DNA from: Dehalococcoidia bacterium
GTDB lineage: Bacteria > Chloroflexota > Dehalococcoidia > Lucifugimonadales > HRBIN23
DNA length: 64,000 bases
Direction of reading: 5' to 3'
Assembly (NCBI GenBank): GCA_025060295.1
Contig: JANXCH010000001.1
Location: 158,896 to 222,895 of the forward strand
How positions within the stretch are numbered: position 1 is the stretch's first letter; every line of letters begins with the position of its first letter. Shown here in pieces: positions 34,064-42,922 of this stretch. The translations under genes were made by a program, and so were the position numbers. The notes beneath the pieces are model-generated. The model ran no database searches. It saw only the letters and a program-made list of their open reading frames with translations, and was not told the DNA's origin.

Positions 34064-35374
34064 ATGGTAGATGTGCGCCCGTTCCAAGGCTTACGCTATC
34101 GTCCCTCGGCGGTGGATGATCTCTCGCGGGTGATCAGCCCACCCTATGATGTAGTGCGGGTGGACCAGCGAGGGGTTCTGTACCAACGCAGTCCCTACAA
34201 CATCATCCGCCTGGAATACGGCCTCATCTTCCCCGACGATACCCCCGAGGACAATGTATATACGCGCGCCGCTTCCCTGTATCGGCGGTGGCTCTCCGAG
34301 GGGGTGCTGGGCCGGGAAAGTTCCCCCGCTTTGTATGTCCTGCAGGAAGTTTTCCCCTATGGGGGACGACAACGCACACGGCGAGGACTGCTGGGAGCGG
34401 TGCGCCTGGAACCCTATGAGCGCCGGGTGGTTTTCCCCCACGAGCACACCTCTCCCGGCCCCAAGCAGGACCGCCTCCGCCTTCTGCAGGCCACGCAGGC
34501 TAGTTTCAGCCCCATTCTTGCCCTTTACCGCCCCAATAACCGTGTGCAACAGATTTTAGATGAGGTAACGGCCACCGCTCCCGAGGTGGAGGCCCAGGGC
34601 TGGGACGCCACCACCTATCGCCTGTGGGTGGTTACCGATAGAGTCCTACAGAGGGCGCTGCGCACTACTTTGGAGAATCAGCCCGTCTACTTGGCTGACG
34701 GGCACCATCGCTACGAGACAGCCCTAGCCTACGAGGCTATGTGTCAAGCCTCTACTTCCTCCCACCCCGACGACGCCTTCCACTTCGTGCCCATGTGTCT
34801 GGTCAGCATGGATGACCCCGGTCTGGTGGTGGAGGCCTTTCACCGCCTTGTCGGCCCTTTGACGGACGAGGAGCGCCGGTCGTTGCAGATGCACCAGGAG
34901 CGGATGTTCACACCCTCCGAGGCCTCCTGGCCCCTCACCCTGGACACTGTTCGGGCTATCCTGGACAGCATGCCCGGCGGGGACGTGGCCATCGCTTGTG
35001 CCGATAGAGAGGAGGGGAGAATACGCCTCCTGCACCTACGGCCAGGTGTTTTAACTGACCGTGCCCCCCACCCCGCCCTCTTGAAATGCGACACATGGGT
35101 CTTACATGAGGGTTTGCTGAGGCCAGCCTTGGGCAAGGAGGACGCCCTTCCCCAAGGCAAGGTGACTTTCGTGCACAGCCTAGAGGAGGTGTGGCACCAC
35201 CTGAATCGGGGGGAGGCCTCCTTGGCGTATCTTCTGCGCCCCATACCCTGGGCAGTATTTGTGGCCGTGGTGGAGGCCGGTTTGCGCCTACCTCCCAAAA
35301 GCACCTATTTTTATCCCAAACTGCCAGCGGGGCTGGTCATCTATCCCGTCGTGGGGAGGCTCCCCCCACCCTAA
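34064..35374 (+). CDS. DUF1015 family protein
   Basis: A 436-residue protein of the conserved DUF1015 family, whose biochemical role is unknown. It starts with VRPFQGLRYRPSAVDDLSRVISPPYDVV, contains PYNIIRLEYG and VFPHEHTSPGPKQDR, and near residue 210 the strongly conserved YLADGHHRYETALAYEAM. This last motif, with two histidines and acidic residues, suggests a metal or phosphate site, but that is a guess. In many bacteria the gene lies near serA; here it is separate. It starts 63 bases after VKOR, with GGGGAGCTGAACACCT before ATG. Complete length. Confidence 0.88.
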   Translation: MVDVRPFQGLRYRPSAVDDLSRVISPPYDVVRVDQRGVLYQRSPYNIIRLEYGLIFPDDTPEDNVYTRAASLYRRWLSEGVLGRESSPALYVLQEVFPYGGRQRTRRGLLGAVRLEPYERRVVFPHEHTSPGPKQDRLRLLQATQASFSPILALYRPNNRVQQILDEVTATAPEVEAQGWDATTYRLWVVTDRVLQRALRTTLENQPVYLADGHHRYETALAYEAMCQASTSSHPDDAFHFVPMCLVSMDDPGLVVEAFHRLVGPLTDEERRSLQMHQERMFTPSEASWPLTLDTVRAILDSMPGGDVAIACADREEGRIRLLHLRPGVLTDRAPHPALLKCDTWVLHEGLLRPALGKEDALPQGKVTFVHSLEEVWHHLNRGEASLAYLLRPIPWAVFVAVVEAGLRLPPKSTYFYPKLPAGLVIYPVVGRLPPP

Positions 35375-35427
35375 GCGAGCGCAGGACAATGATACCCCGC
35401 AGGCACACCAGGGTTTCCGGTGTCGCC

Positions 35428-35877
35428 TTAGGGAGATGGCTCGTGGGGCTGGGCGATGGTACGGGCGGCTTGCTGGCTCCTCTCGGCGATGAAGGCCTCC
35501 AGTCGGTGGACCTCGGCGGACAGGGTGATGTCGGTGTCGCCAGCACGCAGGCGGGCCTGAAGTTCGGCCAGTTGGCCCTTAGCCTCTTCTATGGAAAGAG
35601 TCAACTGCAAGGCGTGCAACTCCTCCTGGGCCTGCTGCTTGAGGCGCACGATACGGGCAAGGGTTTTTTCCGCCGTTTCCAGGCGCTCCTCCACCTCCCC
35701 GATGCTGGCCAGGGACAGGTCTAGGGAAGTGGCCCCATATAAGGCGCGGCGGGAAAGGCGGCGCACCTGCACGCGGAACTGCTGGCAGGCTGCTCGGAGG
35801 GCCTCCTCCCGTCCCTGCAAGTCTGCGATCAGGAGCCGCAGATGGGCTATGGCTCGGTGAATCTCTTGCGCACCCAT
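35428..35877 (-). CDS. Small coiled-coil protein of unknown function
   Basis: I do not recognise a family. The 149-residue protein is predicted almost all helical, with charged heptads over residues 1-45 and 60-140 and no cysteine pair, membrane segment or signal peptide. It begins AQEIHRAIAHLRLLIADLQGREEALRAACQQF and ends in a Pro/Glu tail. It is the last gene of a minus-strand run after the amidase and MmgE/PrpD genes, 57 bases away. The ATG is preceded by AGAGGTGG; two GTG codons just upstream are possible starts. A structural or partner role is likely, but nothing shows which. Confidence 0.65.
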   Translation of the reverse strand: MGAQEIHRAIAHLRLLIADLQGREEALRAACQQFRVQVRRLSRRALYGATSLDLSLASIGEVEERLETAEKTLARIVRLKQQAQEELHALQLTLSIEEAKGQLAELQARLRAGDTDITLSAEVHRLEAFIAERSQQAARTIAQPHEPSP

Positions 35878-35934
35878 GGCCACCACCTCTACCCTCTATT
35901 ATTTTACGCGGTGTCCAAGAGCACCTGGCGAGGT

Positions 35935-37185
35935 TCACAGGCCGAACTGGTCTATCAGGAGCAGGGCACGAGCAAGGACCGACACCCCTACGGCCACGTG
36001 GTCATAGTCGGTCCACTCCTCCGGGCAATGGCTGAGGCCGTTACGGGAAGGAACAAAGAGCATTCCCACGGGGATGACAGCGGCCAAGCGCGCCGAGTCG
36101 TGGGACGCACGGCTCACTATGGGCGCCCACCGCACACCCGTCTCCTGGCAGGCCTGTTCCAAGCGCTGGCGCACCCTCGGGGGAATGGTGACGGGTTCGT
36201 CGCAGTGCGTCCAGGCGAACTCCGTCTCCACTCCCCGACGCCGACCTATGGCGTGAATCTCCTTTTCCAAGCTGGTGCGAGCTAGGGTCAGGTCCTCCGC
36301 CGATGTGGAACGCACCTCCAGGTGCATGTCCACTCGCCCTGGGATGACATTGACCATGTTGGGATGTACCTGCAGGAAGCCCACAGTGCCCACCATCTCG
36401 GCATAGGAGCGCGCCAGGCGCTCCACACAGAGAACCAGTTCGGCAGCGGCACAGAGGGCATCGGCGCGCTCGTCCATAGGAGTGGCTCCGGCGTGGTCAG
36501 CCCTCCCTCGGAAGCGGGCCACGGCGCGACAGGGAGCGGCGATAGCGGTTACCACGCCGACCTGTAACCCCTGGCGCTCCATTACCGCCCCCTGCTCAAT
36601 GTGCAGTTCCAGGTGGCACAGCACACGGGCGGGGTCTAAGCGGGCCTCGGCCAGGCGGTCGGGATCGCCCCCGATACCCCTGAGGAGGTCCACCAGGCGT
36701 CGTCCGTCGGGAAAGGTGGCCGTGTGCACCTGGGCGATATCCAGTTGCCCCGCCATGGCACGGCTCCCAAAGGGGGAGAAGCCATAGGCCGTGGGCTCCT
36801 CACAGGTGAAGACCACCACCTCCAGGGGATGGCGGGTGCGTATCCCCCCTCGGTTGAACAGACGCACCACCTCCAACGCCCCCACGACGCCCACCATACC
36901 GTCAAAGCGCCCACCGGCACGCACGGTGTCTATGTGGGAGCCGGTCATCAGCACAGGGAGGTGAGGTTGTTGGCCCTCTCGCCGTCCGATGATGTTGGCG
37001 GCAGGGTCTATGCGCACGGTCAGACCCAACGCCTGCATCTGCTCCACGACCCACTGGCGCGCCTGCCGGTCCTCGGCGCTGAAGGCCAAACGGGTATAGG
37101 GCAGGTCGGGCTGGGTGAAGCGGGCCAAGGCCATAAGGTCGCGCTCCAGGCGTTGAGGCGAGGCCTCTAGGTAGGGGAGAGCCAT
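35935..37185 (-). CDS. Zn-dependent amidase/hydantoinase/carbamoylase (M20 family)
   Basis: A 416-residue enzyme of the allantoate amidohydrolase, N-carbamoyl-amino-acid hydrolase and beta-ureidopropionase group. The metal ligands are all visible: GSHIDTV, GGRFDGMVG, the CEEPTAYG pair, ELHIEQG and the late histidine GLSHCPEEWT. The dimerisation domain lies between about 210 and 330 (RGRADHAGATPMDERADAL). It removes an N-carbamoyl or amide group during pyrimidine, purine or hydantoin breakdown; the exact substrate is open. It follows the MmgE/PrpD gene by 39 bases on the same strand. Confidence 0.92.
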   Translation of the reverse strand: MALPYLEASPQRLERDLMALARFTQPDLPYTRLAFSAEDRQARQWVVEQMQALGLTVRIDPAANIIGRREGQQPHLPVLMTGSHIDTVRAGGRFDGMVGVVGALEVVRLFNRGGIRTRHPLEVVVFTCEEPTAYGFSPFGSRAMAGQLDIAQVHTATFPDGRRLVDLLRGIGGDPDRLAEARLDPARVLCHLELHIEQGAVMERQGLQVGVVTAIAAPCRAVARFRGRADHAGATPMDERADALCAAAELVLCVERLARSYAEMVGTVGFLQVHPNMVNVIPGRVDMHLEVRSTSAEDLTLARTSLEKEIHAIGRRRGVETEFAWTHCDEPVTIPPRVRQRLEQACQETGVRWAPIVSRASHDSARLAAVIPVGMLFVPSRNGLSHCPEEWTDYDHVAVGVSVLARALLLIDQFGL

Positions 37186-37224
37186 TGTAGCCTCCTCACG
37201 GCGACCCAGGAGGGCGATGTAGCG

Positions 37225-38604
37225 CTATCCCTGCTTCCCATCCCCAGGAAGGCGCACGGCCAGAGGGCGCATCACGCGGGTAACATCCTCTACGCCCTCC
37301 AATCCCAACACCAGGTCGATGGTTTTGAGCAGGGCAGAACGGGACAGCACCAGGCGAGCATTGTCGGAAAACTTGTCCAGAATTTCCTGGCGGGAGAGGG
37401 GGTGTTGGGGATCGCCCTTGATAAAGTCTCCCGGATGGCGTAAAACACGACCATCCTTGAGGTACACGGTTACGGGTGTGCCCTGGTGGAGGATGTCGCC
37501 CGTTTCGGCCACCACCTTCCACTCCACCCGGCGCATCATCTCTTGAATGCGGGGGTCGCGCACCACTGCATCGGTGAAGGTGTCGCGCACCACGTGGCCC
37601 AGCACGAGGGCGGCTGCAACATTGAAGTGTAAACTGAACTTGCCTTGGTAGCCTGTCTGGGGAATGGTGTATTGCAAGACGAGGGGCAAAACGGGCCCCG
37701 ATTCCACCACCACCCTGTCCACCTGCTCCCAGGTGAAGGGGGTCTGCTGGCGCAGGGCATACAAGGCGTCCAGCACCCGATGGTTACCTCCACAGCAGGG
37801 GTATTTCTTAAGGGTGATGCCAGGATGCAGGATGTGAAAGGGGCTACCCAGGTTTGTGATGGCCTTTTCCGCGTCCCAGCGCCCCTTGCCGGCGAAGGCG
37901 TCCATGAAGCCGTAGGGAGCCTCCAACACATCAGCGCGGGCCGTGAAGCCTTCGCGCGCCAAAAGCGCCGCCATCACTCCCCCCCACGCAGCGTGGCCGG
38001 GGTGCAGGGGCTTGGTCATGGTGCCGAAGTTATCTTTGAGGCCAGCGGACAGGGAAGCAGCGATGCCCAGGGCCATCTGGGTCTGGGCGGGCGGGAGGTG
38101 TAACAGACGGGCACAAGCAGCAGCCGCACCCACCGTGCCGTAGATACTGGTGGAGTGGAAACCCTGGCTGTACAGTTCCTGGCCGGCGGCCGCCAGTTTC
38201 CCCTCCACCTCCAGGCCGGCGATGAAGGCAGTGAGCACCTCCTTGCCCGAGGCGTGCAGGTGCTCCCCCAAGCCCAGCACAGCGGGAAGCACCGGCACAG
38301 TGGGATGTCCCACACTCATACCCATGTCGTCATAGTCCAAGGCGTGGCCCATAGCTCCATTCGCCAGGGCGGCCTGGGCGGCGGAGGTCTTCCACGGGGC
38401 ACCGATGACAGTGGCCTCAGGTTTGCCCCCCATCTGACGAACAACGCTTTTGACGATCCGCCCGACGCCGTCCACAGAGCCTGCCAGGGCAACACCCAGG
38501 CAGTCCAGAATAACTTCCTTGCCTATGCGCAAAGCCTCGGGGGGAATGTCCTCGTAGGAAAGGGTGGAAACGAAACGGGCGAGGGTTTCGGTTACCGCCG
38601 GCAT
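37225..38604 (-). CDS. MmgE/PrpD family protein
   Basis: A 459-residue member of the 2-methylcitrate dehydratase/cis-aconitate decarboxylase fold. Signatures are ILDCLGVALAGS, ANGAMGHALDYDDMG, GHPTVPVLPAVLGL, TKPLHPGHAAWGGVMAALLA with a likely active-site histidine, and LKKYPCCGGNHRVLDAL. Members dehydrate 2-methylcitrate or act on related tricarboxylates; no prpB/prpC is adjacent, so methylcitrate itself is not assured. The chosen ATG follows AGGAG six bases upstream; another ATG seven codons earlier lacks a proper site. It heads a minus-strand transcript with the amidase and coiled-coil genes. Confidence 0.9.
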   Translation of the reverse strand: MPAVTETLARFVSTLSYEDIPPEALRIGKEVILDCLGVALAGSVDGVGRIVKSVVRQMGGKPEATVIGAPWKTSAAQAALANGAMGHALDYDDMGMSVGHPTVPVLPAVLGLGEHLHASGKEVLTAFIAGLEVEGKLAAAGQELYSQGFHSTSIYGTVGAAAACARLLHLPPAQTQMALGIAASLSAGLKDNFGTMTKPLHPGHAAWGGVMAALLAREGFTARADVLEAPYGFMDAFAGKGRWDAEKAITNLGSPFHILHPGITLKKYPCCGGNHRVLDALYALRQQTPFTWEQVDRVVVESGPVLPLVLQYTIPQTGYQGKFSLHFNVAAALVLGHVVRDTFTDAVVRDPRIQEMMRRVEWKVVAETGDILHQGTPVTVYLKDGRVLRHPGDFIKGDPQHPLSRQEILDKFSDNARLVLSRSALLKTIDLVLGLEGVEDVTRVMRPLAVRLPGDGKQG

Positions 38605-38633
38605 TGTCATCTCCTGACTATGCACTCAGGGGC

Positions 38634-38662
38634 ATGGTGGCCGTTGGGGAGCGACCTGTCAA
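38634..38662 (-). promoter_or_regulatory. Possible promoter of the MmgE/PrpD operon
   Basis: On the minus strand a perfect TTGACA is followed after 17 bases by CACCAT, a poor -10, about 30 bases before the gene. The ideal -35 and spacing support it; the -10 weakens it. Confidence 0.4.
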
Positions 38663-38712
38663 GAAGGGAAGGCCGCACACCAGGTGCAGATCGTAGGCAT
38701 ATGTCAGTGCCT

Positions 38713-38741
38713 TTCACCCCTGGCACGCACATGTGCATAAT
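38713..38741 (+). promoter_or_regulatory. Possible promoter of the membrane hydrolase gene
   Basis: TTCACC, a 17-base spacer and CATAAT. A perfect 10-base palindrome, GCACATGTGC, occupies the end of the spacer and touches the -10, so a regulator could block this promoter. Confidence 0.45.
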
Positions 38742-38767
38742 AGCTAACCTACGACGTGAGGTATCTT

Positions 38768-40267
38768 ATGGTGCACGGCATTATCGCCATCCACGGTATA
38801 GGCGAGGGGCAAAGGCGCGGAGAGTTTCTGGCGGAACTGGTGAACGCTGTTGCCGACTTTCTGGAGGAGGCTGGGGGGAAGGTGGAACGGCGCTTCCAGG
38901 TGGGGGAACGCGCCACAGCCTATCTAAGGGTTACAGCCCCTGAGGGGGTGGAGGAGTTTGAGTTTGTGGAGGCCTACTGGGCTGACGCCTTTCCACCGCC
39001 AAGGGCCACGGCAGTGTTGGGCTGGCTGTGGCCCCAGGTGCGTGCGCAGGTGTCCCTTTTATGGGCTGGCCTCCGCGATGCGGCCAACGATGCCACTTTT
39101 GACCCCACAGGCCGTGGCGCTCCTGCGGTGAGAAACCACACCCCCACCTTTTCCTGGGGGACACGCCTTGCCCATGTGGCGTGGCTGGTTACCCTGGCCA
39201 TCCTGTTGCTGGTGGCCGGGGTGGTGTTCCTACCAGTGCTAGCGCTTTTGCAAGTCCTGATGTTGCTTCCCCTTCCGTCTGCCCTAGGGCCGATGGGCCT
39301 ACTGGGGAAAACGATCGCCCCTGTCCTCGCCATAGAGCCTTTCCTCATCCGTGTGGTGGGCGACACCTATCGGTATGTGAACGATGGTGCCTGGGCAGCC
39401 AACATCCGCGGCATCGTGGAGCGGTGCCTGGTGGAGATGGTCGTCCGCCCAGAGGTAAGCGACATCACCATTGTGGCCCATTCCCAGGGATGCGCCATCG
39501 CCTATGACGCTTTGGCCGAGGGGAGTCCCGTGGGACAGGCACTTCGCCTCCACCCCAAGCGCCTCACCCTGGTCACTCTGGGGAGCGGTATTAATCGCAT
39601 CTTTGCCTTGGCCCACAACTCCAGTTCCTACGCCCGTCGGCGCTTCTCCCTGCCTCTAGATTCAGCTGTGAGGGGAGCGGGCCAGGTTCTCGCTTTAGAG
39701 GACCTGCGCCGACGTTTCTATTGGGTAGACCTCTACGCCCGTTTGGACCCCGTTCCCGCGGGGCCGGTGTCCGACTCCATCCTTCGGCAAGCGGGACTGG
39801 ACCCTGGCCAGGTGAAACGGCGGCGCGTGATTAACACCGACAACCCCGTGAGCGACCATTCCCTGTGTTCCTACTTGGGCAACCGGGACTTGGTCTTACC
39901 CCGGGTGGTGCGTGCCCTGTATGGGGGCGATGACCGTTGGAAAGAGGTAACTAGCGTCCGCCCTGAGCAGGTGCGCTGGCGCACCCGTGCAGTGGCCTTT
40001 ATCCACCTGCCTTGGGTGATATGGGTCTGGGGGGTGATGGCCCTGGCCCTCATCCTGGTGTTCTGGGAAGGGGGTCGGGAGGGATTGGTGGGCGCGGTGG
40101 GGCCTAAGGTGCAGGCGCTGCCCGGGCTGGGGCAGGTATTGGAACGCCTGAAGACCGAAAGCCTGCAAGCGGCGTTCGCGGCTGTACTTGTGGCTGGGGC
40201 TTTAGGGGGTGTTGCTATCTTGGTAAGCCAGGTCCTGCGGATGACCGTAGCTCGGGGGCGCTTGTAG
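38768..40267 (+). CDS. Membrane-associated alpha/beta hydrolase of unknown substrate
   Basis: A 499-residue protein I cannot name. It opens with IIAIHGIGEGQ, the oxyanion-type strand of lipase-like hydrolases. The nucleophile elbow is VAHSQGCAIAYDAL (S239), followed by a candidate acid D327 in LDPVP and H364 in NPVSDHSLCSYLGN, so a catalytic triad is present. The fold is interrupted by two long hydrophobic segments (about 138-180) between strand one and the nucleophile, and two more lie near the C terminus (about 414-437 and 463-488). This suggests an inner-membrane esterase with a cytoplasmic active site. It stands alone between the MmgE gene and nuo. GAGGT is six bases before the ATG. Confidence 0.75.
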   Translation: MVHGIIAIHGIGEGQRRGEFLAELVNAVADFLEEAGGKVERRFQVGERATAYLRVTAPEGVEEFEFVEAYWADAFPPPRATAVLGWLWPQVRAQVSLLWAGLRDAANDATFDPTGRGAPAVRNHTPTFSWGTRLAHVAWLVTLAILLLVAGVVFLPVLALLQVLMLLPLPSALGPMGLLGKTIAPVLAIEPFLIRVVGDTYRYVNDGAWAANIRGIVERCLVEMVVRPEVSDITIVAHSQGCAIAYDALAEGSPVGQALRLHPKRLTLVTLGSGINRIFALAHNSSSYARRRFSLPLDSAVRGAGQVLALEDLRRRFYWVDLYARLDPVPAGPVSDSILRQAGLDPGQVKRRRVINTDNPVSDHSLCSYLGNRDLVLPRVVRALYGGDDRWKEVTSVRPEQVRWRTRAVAFIHLPWVIWVWGVMALALILVFWEGGREGLVGAVGPKVQALPGLGQVLERLKTESLQAAFAAVLVAGALGGVAILVSQVLRMTVARGRL

Positions 40268-40284
40268 ACCTGCCGCAGGGATTT

Positions 40285-40298
40285 GTGAGCGCTCTCAC
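40285..40298. promoter_or_regulatory. Inverted repeat upstream of the nuo promoter
   Basis: GTGAG-CGCT-CTCAC ends exactly where the -35 begins. Half-sites and GC centre resemble LacI-family operators, but no such regulator is encoded in the window. Confidence 0.4.
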
Positions 40299-40327
40299 TT
40301 GCACGGCCTTCCCCCCTGTGCTATAGT
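40299..40327 (+). promoter_or_regulatory. Promoter of the nuo operon
   Basis: TTGCAC, a 17-base spacer and the extended -10 TGC-TATAGT lie 30 bases before nuoA. It is the only clear promoter before the eleven nuo genes. Confidence 0.75.
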
Positions 40328-40356
40328 ATCTGCAAACGAGGGGGAGGGCTCATCGG

Positions 40357-40749
40357 ATGACCGACCCGCTCCTGGCTGACTACTACCGCCAATACGGCCT
40401 CATCGTGATCTTCACTGGCCTGGCGGTGTTCGTCCCAGCCAGCATGCTCCTCCTTTCTTGGCTTCTGTATCGCTTGCGCATTCGCCCCTACAAGCCCACA
40501 CCCACCAAACTGGACACCTACGAGTGCGGGATGCAGACTGTTGGGGGGCGGTGGGAGCGCTTCAATTTCCGCTATTACTTATATGCTCTGTTGTTCGTCA
40601 TCTTTGATGTGGAGGCGGTGTTCTTATTCCCTTGGGCGGTGGAGTTCCAACGCCTGGGGCTATTTGCCCTGGTGGAGATGCTGGTCTTCCTGGGGATTTT
40701 GACCGTGGGATGGGCTTACGCCTGGCGGAAAGGGGCTCTGCAATGGTAA
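40357..40749 (+). CDS. nuoA: NADH-quinone oxidoreductase subunit A
   Basis: The 130-residue membrane subunit A of complex I, with three hydrophobic segments and the conserved loop [46 protein letters not shown]. The cysteine and acidic residues of this loop sit at the quinone-channel entrance. GGGGAGGG precedes ATG. It is the first gene of the nuo operon and overlaps nuoB by seven bases. Confidence 0.95.
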   Translation: MTDPLLADYYRQYGLIVIFTGLAVFVPASMLLLSWLLYRLRIRPYKPTPTKLDTYECGMQTVGGRWERFNFRYYLYALLFVIFDVEAVFLFPWAVEFQRLGLFALVEMLVFLGILTVGWAYAWRKGALQW

Positions 40750-41369
40750 CCGCGCCGAAGCAGGAACCGACAGTCCGTGCGCCCCTGTATACCCAGACGG
40801 GCGACCTGGACCGCCGCGAGGGCGAGGAAATCAACCTCCTCAAAGCGACCCATACCCAGCCCTTCCCTGACCCTCTCATCCAGGTGCCCCAGGATCTGCA
40901 ACGCAATGTTCTGGTAACCACTGTGGATGCTCTGCTGAACTGGGGGCGCAAGTCGGCGGTGTGGCCTGTGGCCTTTGGGCTGGCGTGTTGCGCCTTTGAG
41001 ATGATGGCCAGCGCCATGTCCCGTTTTGACATCGCCCGTTTCGGGATGGAGGCCTTCCGGGCGTCGCCCCGCCAAGCGGATCTCATGATTGTCGCCGGCA
41101 CCGTGACGTGGAAGATGGCCCCCGCCATTAAACGCATCTACGAACAGATGGCGGAACCCAAATGGGTGATCTCGATGGGGGCGTGTGCCACCTGTGGAGG
41201 GCCGTACTACAACATCTACAGCGTGGTGCCGGGGGTCAACCACCTGGTGCCTGTGGACGTGTATGTGCCTGGATGCCCGCCTCGTCCCGACGCCCTCCTG
41301 TACGGCATTATGCAACTGCACGAGAAAATCCGTCGCTATAGTATCGCAGGCAAGAAAGCAGGGTTCTAG
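40743..41369 (+). CDS. nuoB: NADH-quinone oxidoreductase subunit B
   Basis: The 208-residue peripheral subunit that holds the terminal 4Fe-4S cluster N2, which reduces quinone. Cluster cysteines are in [22 protein letters not shown] and [16 protein letters not shown] long N-terminal extension, about 50 residues, precedes [19 protein letters not shown]. The frame continues upstream, but this ATG overlaps the nuoA stop as ATGGTAA and is the natural coupled start. It ends directly at the nuoC start codon. Confidence 0.95.
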   Translation: MVTAPKQEPTVRAPLYTQTGDLDRREGEEINLLKATHTQPFPDPLIQVPQDLQRNVLVTTVDALLNWGRKSAVWPVAFGLACCAFEMMASAMSRFDIARFGMEAFRASPRQADLMIVAGTVTWKMAPAIKRIYEQMAEPKWVISMGACATCGGPYYNIYSVVPGVNHLVPVDVYVPGCPPRPDALLYGIMQLHEKIRRYSIAGKKAGF

Positions 41370-41816
41370 ATGACCAAGCCCCTCCTGGCTTCCGAAGTTG
41401 GGAAGAAGGTAGAGGAGGGGGTGCCGGGGTCGGTGGTGCGCGCTCAAGGGGACACCCTTTGGGTGCACCCCGAGCGTCTCCTAGAGGTCTGCCGTCTGCT
41501 GAAGGAGACGCCCGGCTTGGAGTTGACCTACCTGGTGGCCATCACCGGGGTAGACTATATTGAATACTTTGAAGTGGTCTACCACCTGGTGTCCATCCGC
41601 CACAACCACTCCCTGGTGCTCAAGGTGCAGGTTTATGGGCGGGATGAGCCTACCGTTCCTTCCGTCGTGTCGGTCTGGCAGGGGGCCGATTACCAGGAGC
41701 GGGAGGTGTATGACCTGATGGGGGTGCGTTTTGCTGGACACCCCAACCTGAAGCGCATCCTGACATGGGAGGGCTTTCCGGGACACCCTCTGCGTAAAGA
41801 CCATCTCGGGGCATAG
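41370..41816 (+). CDS. nuoC: NADH-quinone oxidoreductase subunit C
   Basis: The 148-residue 30-kDa-type subunit, short but complete, of the connecting module of complex I. Recognisable are FEVVYHLVSIRHNHSLVLKVQV and the C-terminal signature VWQGADYQEREVYDLMGVRFAGHPNLKRILTWEGFPGHPLRKD. It is separate from nuoD, not fused. It begins immediately after the nuoB stop, and nuoD starts two bases after its own stop. Confidence 0.95.
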   Translation: MTKPLLASEVGKKVEEGVPGSVVRAQGDTLWVHPERLLEVCRLLKETPGLELTYLVAITGVDYIEYFEVVYHLVSIRHNHSLVLKVQVYGRDEPTVPSVVSVWQGADYQEREVYDLMGVRFAGHPNLKRILTWEGFPGHPLRKDHLGA

Positions 41817-41818
41817 CC

Positions 41819-42922
41819 ATGACGCTGCAGGGCGAGCCGGTCATTATCAACATAGGCCCCCAGCACCCCAGCACCCACGGGGTGTTCCGCCTACGGGTGC
41901 TCTTTGATGGGGAGGTAGTGCAAGACCTGGAGCCGGTGTTCGGCTACTTGCACCGGGGCACCGAGAAACTGGCCGAGGAGCGGGCCTATACCCAGATCGT
42001 TACCCTTACCGACCGCCTGGACTATGTATCCTCTATGACCAACAACCACGCCTATGTGCTGGCGGTGGAGAAACTGGCGCGCATCCGCCCCACTGAACGG
42101 GGAATGTATCTGCGGGTTATTGCCGCGGAACTGTCCCGCCTGGCTAGCCACCTGGTAGCCACGGGCTTCTTTCTGCAAGACTTAGGAGCCTTCGCCACGC
42201 CCTTGATGTATTGTTTCCGTGAGCGGGAGCGCATCCTGGACCTGATGGAGATGTTGTGTGGAGCGCGCATCACCTTCAGTTATATGCGTCCTGGTGGTGT
42301 ATTCCAGGATGCTCCGCCAGACTTCTGGCCCGCCATCCAGCAGTTCCTGAGTGAGATGCCCCACTACCTGGACGAGTTGGAGCACCTGCTGACAGAAAAC
42401 GAGGTTATTCTGGCTCGCACCAAGGGGGTGGGCATTTTGCCGGCGCAGGTGGCCATCAACTGTTCCGTGAGCGGGCCGGTGCTCCGCGCTAGCGGTGTGC
42501 AGTGGGACATCCGGAAAGTGGACCCCTACGATGTGTATGACCGCTTGGAGTTCGACATTCCGGTGGGAACTCACGGTGACTGTTACGACCGCATGATGGT
42601 GCGCTTGCAGGAGATGCGCCAGAGCCTGCGCATCCTGGGGCAGGCGGTGCGGGATATCCCCTCTGGCCCCGCCCGTGCCCCCGTGCCCTTCTTCCTCCGC
42701 CCCCCGCCCGGGGAGGCCTATGCCCATGTGGAATCCCCGAAGGGGGAACTGGGTTTCTACCTGGTGAGCGACGGGGGGATATCACCCTACCGTTGTAAGA
42801 TTCGCTCCCCCTCCTTTATCAACTTGACGCCCCTGCGGGAGTTGCTGCGGGGGTGGAAAATGGCTGACCTGATAGTGATTTTCGGGAGCATTGACATCAA
42901 TATGGGGGAGGTGGATCGCTAA
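41819..42922 (+). CDS. nuoD: NADH-quinone oxidoreductase subunit D
   Basis: The 367-residue 49-kDa subunit that forms the quinone-binding pocket with NuoB and descends from NiFe hydrogenase large subunits. It starts NIGPQHPSTHGVFRL; the histidine of QHPSTHG contacts quinone. It has FGYLHRGTEKLAE, TDRLDYVSSMTNNHAYVLAVEKL and ends FGSIDINMGEVDR. The four hydrogenase nickel cysteines are absent, as expected. The stop overlaps the nuoH start by one base (TAATG). Confidence 0.96.
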   Translation: MTLQGEPVIINIGPQHPSTHGVFRLRVLFDGEVVQDLEPVFGYLHRGTEKLAEERAYTQIVTLTDRLDYVSSMTNNHAYVLAVEKLARIRPTERGMYLRVIAAELSRLASHLVATGFFLQDLGAFATPLMYCFRERERILDLMEMLCGARITFSYMRPGGVFQDAPPDFWPAIQQFLSEMPHYLDELEHLLTENEVILARTKGVGILPAQVAINCSVSGPVLRASGVQWDIRKVDPYDVYDRLEFDIPVGTHGDCYDRMMVRLQEMRQSLRILGQAVRDIPSGPARAPVPFFLRPPPGEAYAHVESPKGELGFYLVSDGGISPYRCKIRSPSFINLTPLRELLRGWKMADLIVIFGSIDINMGEVDR

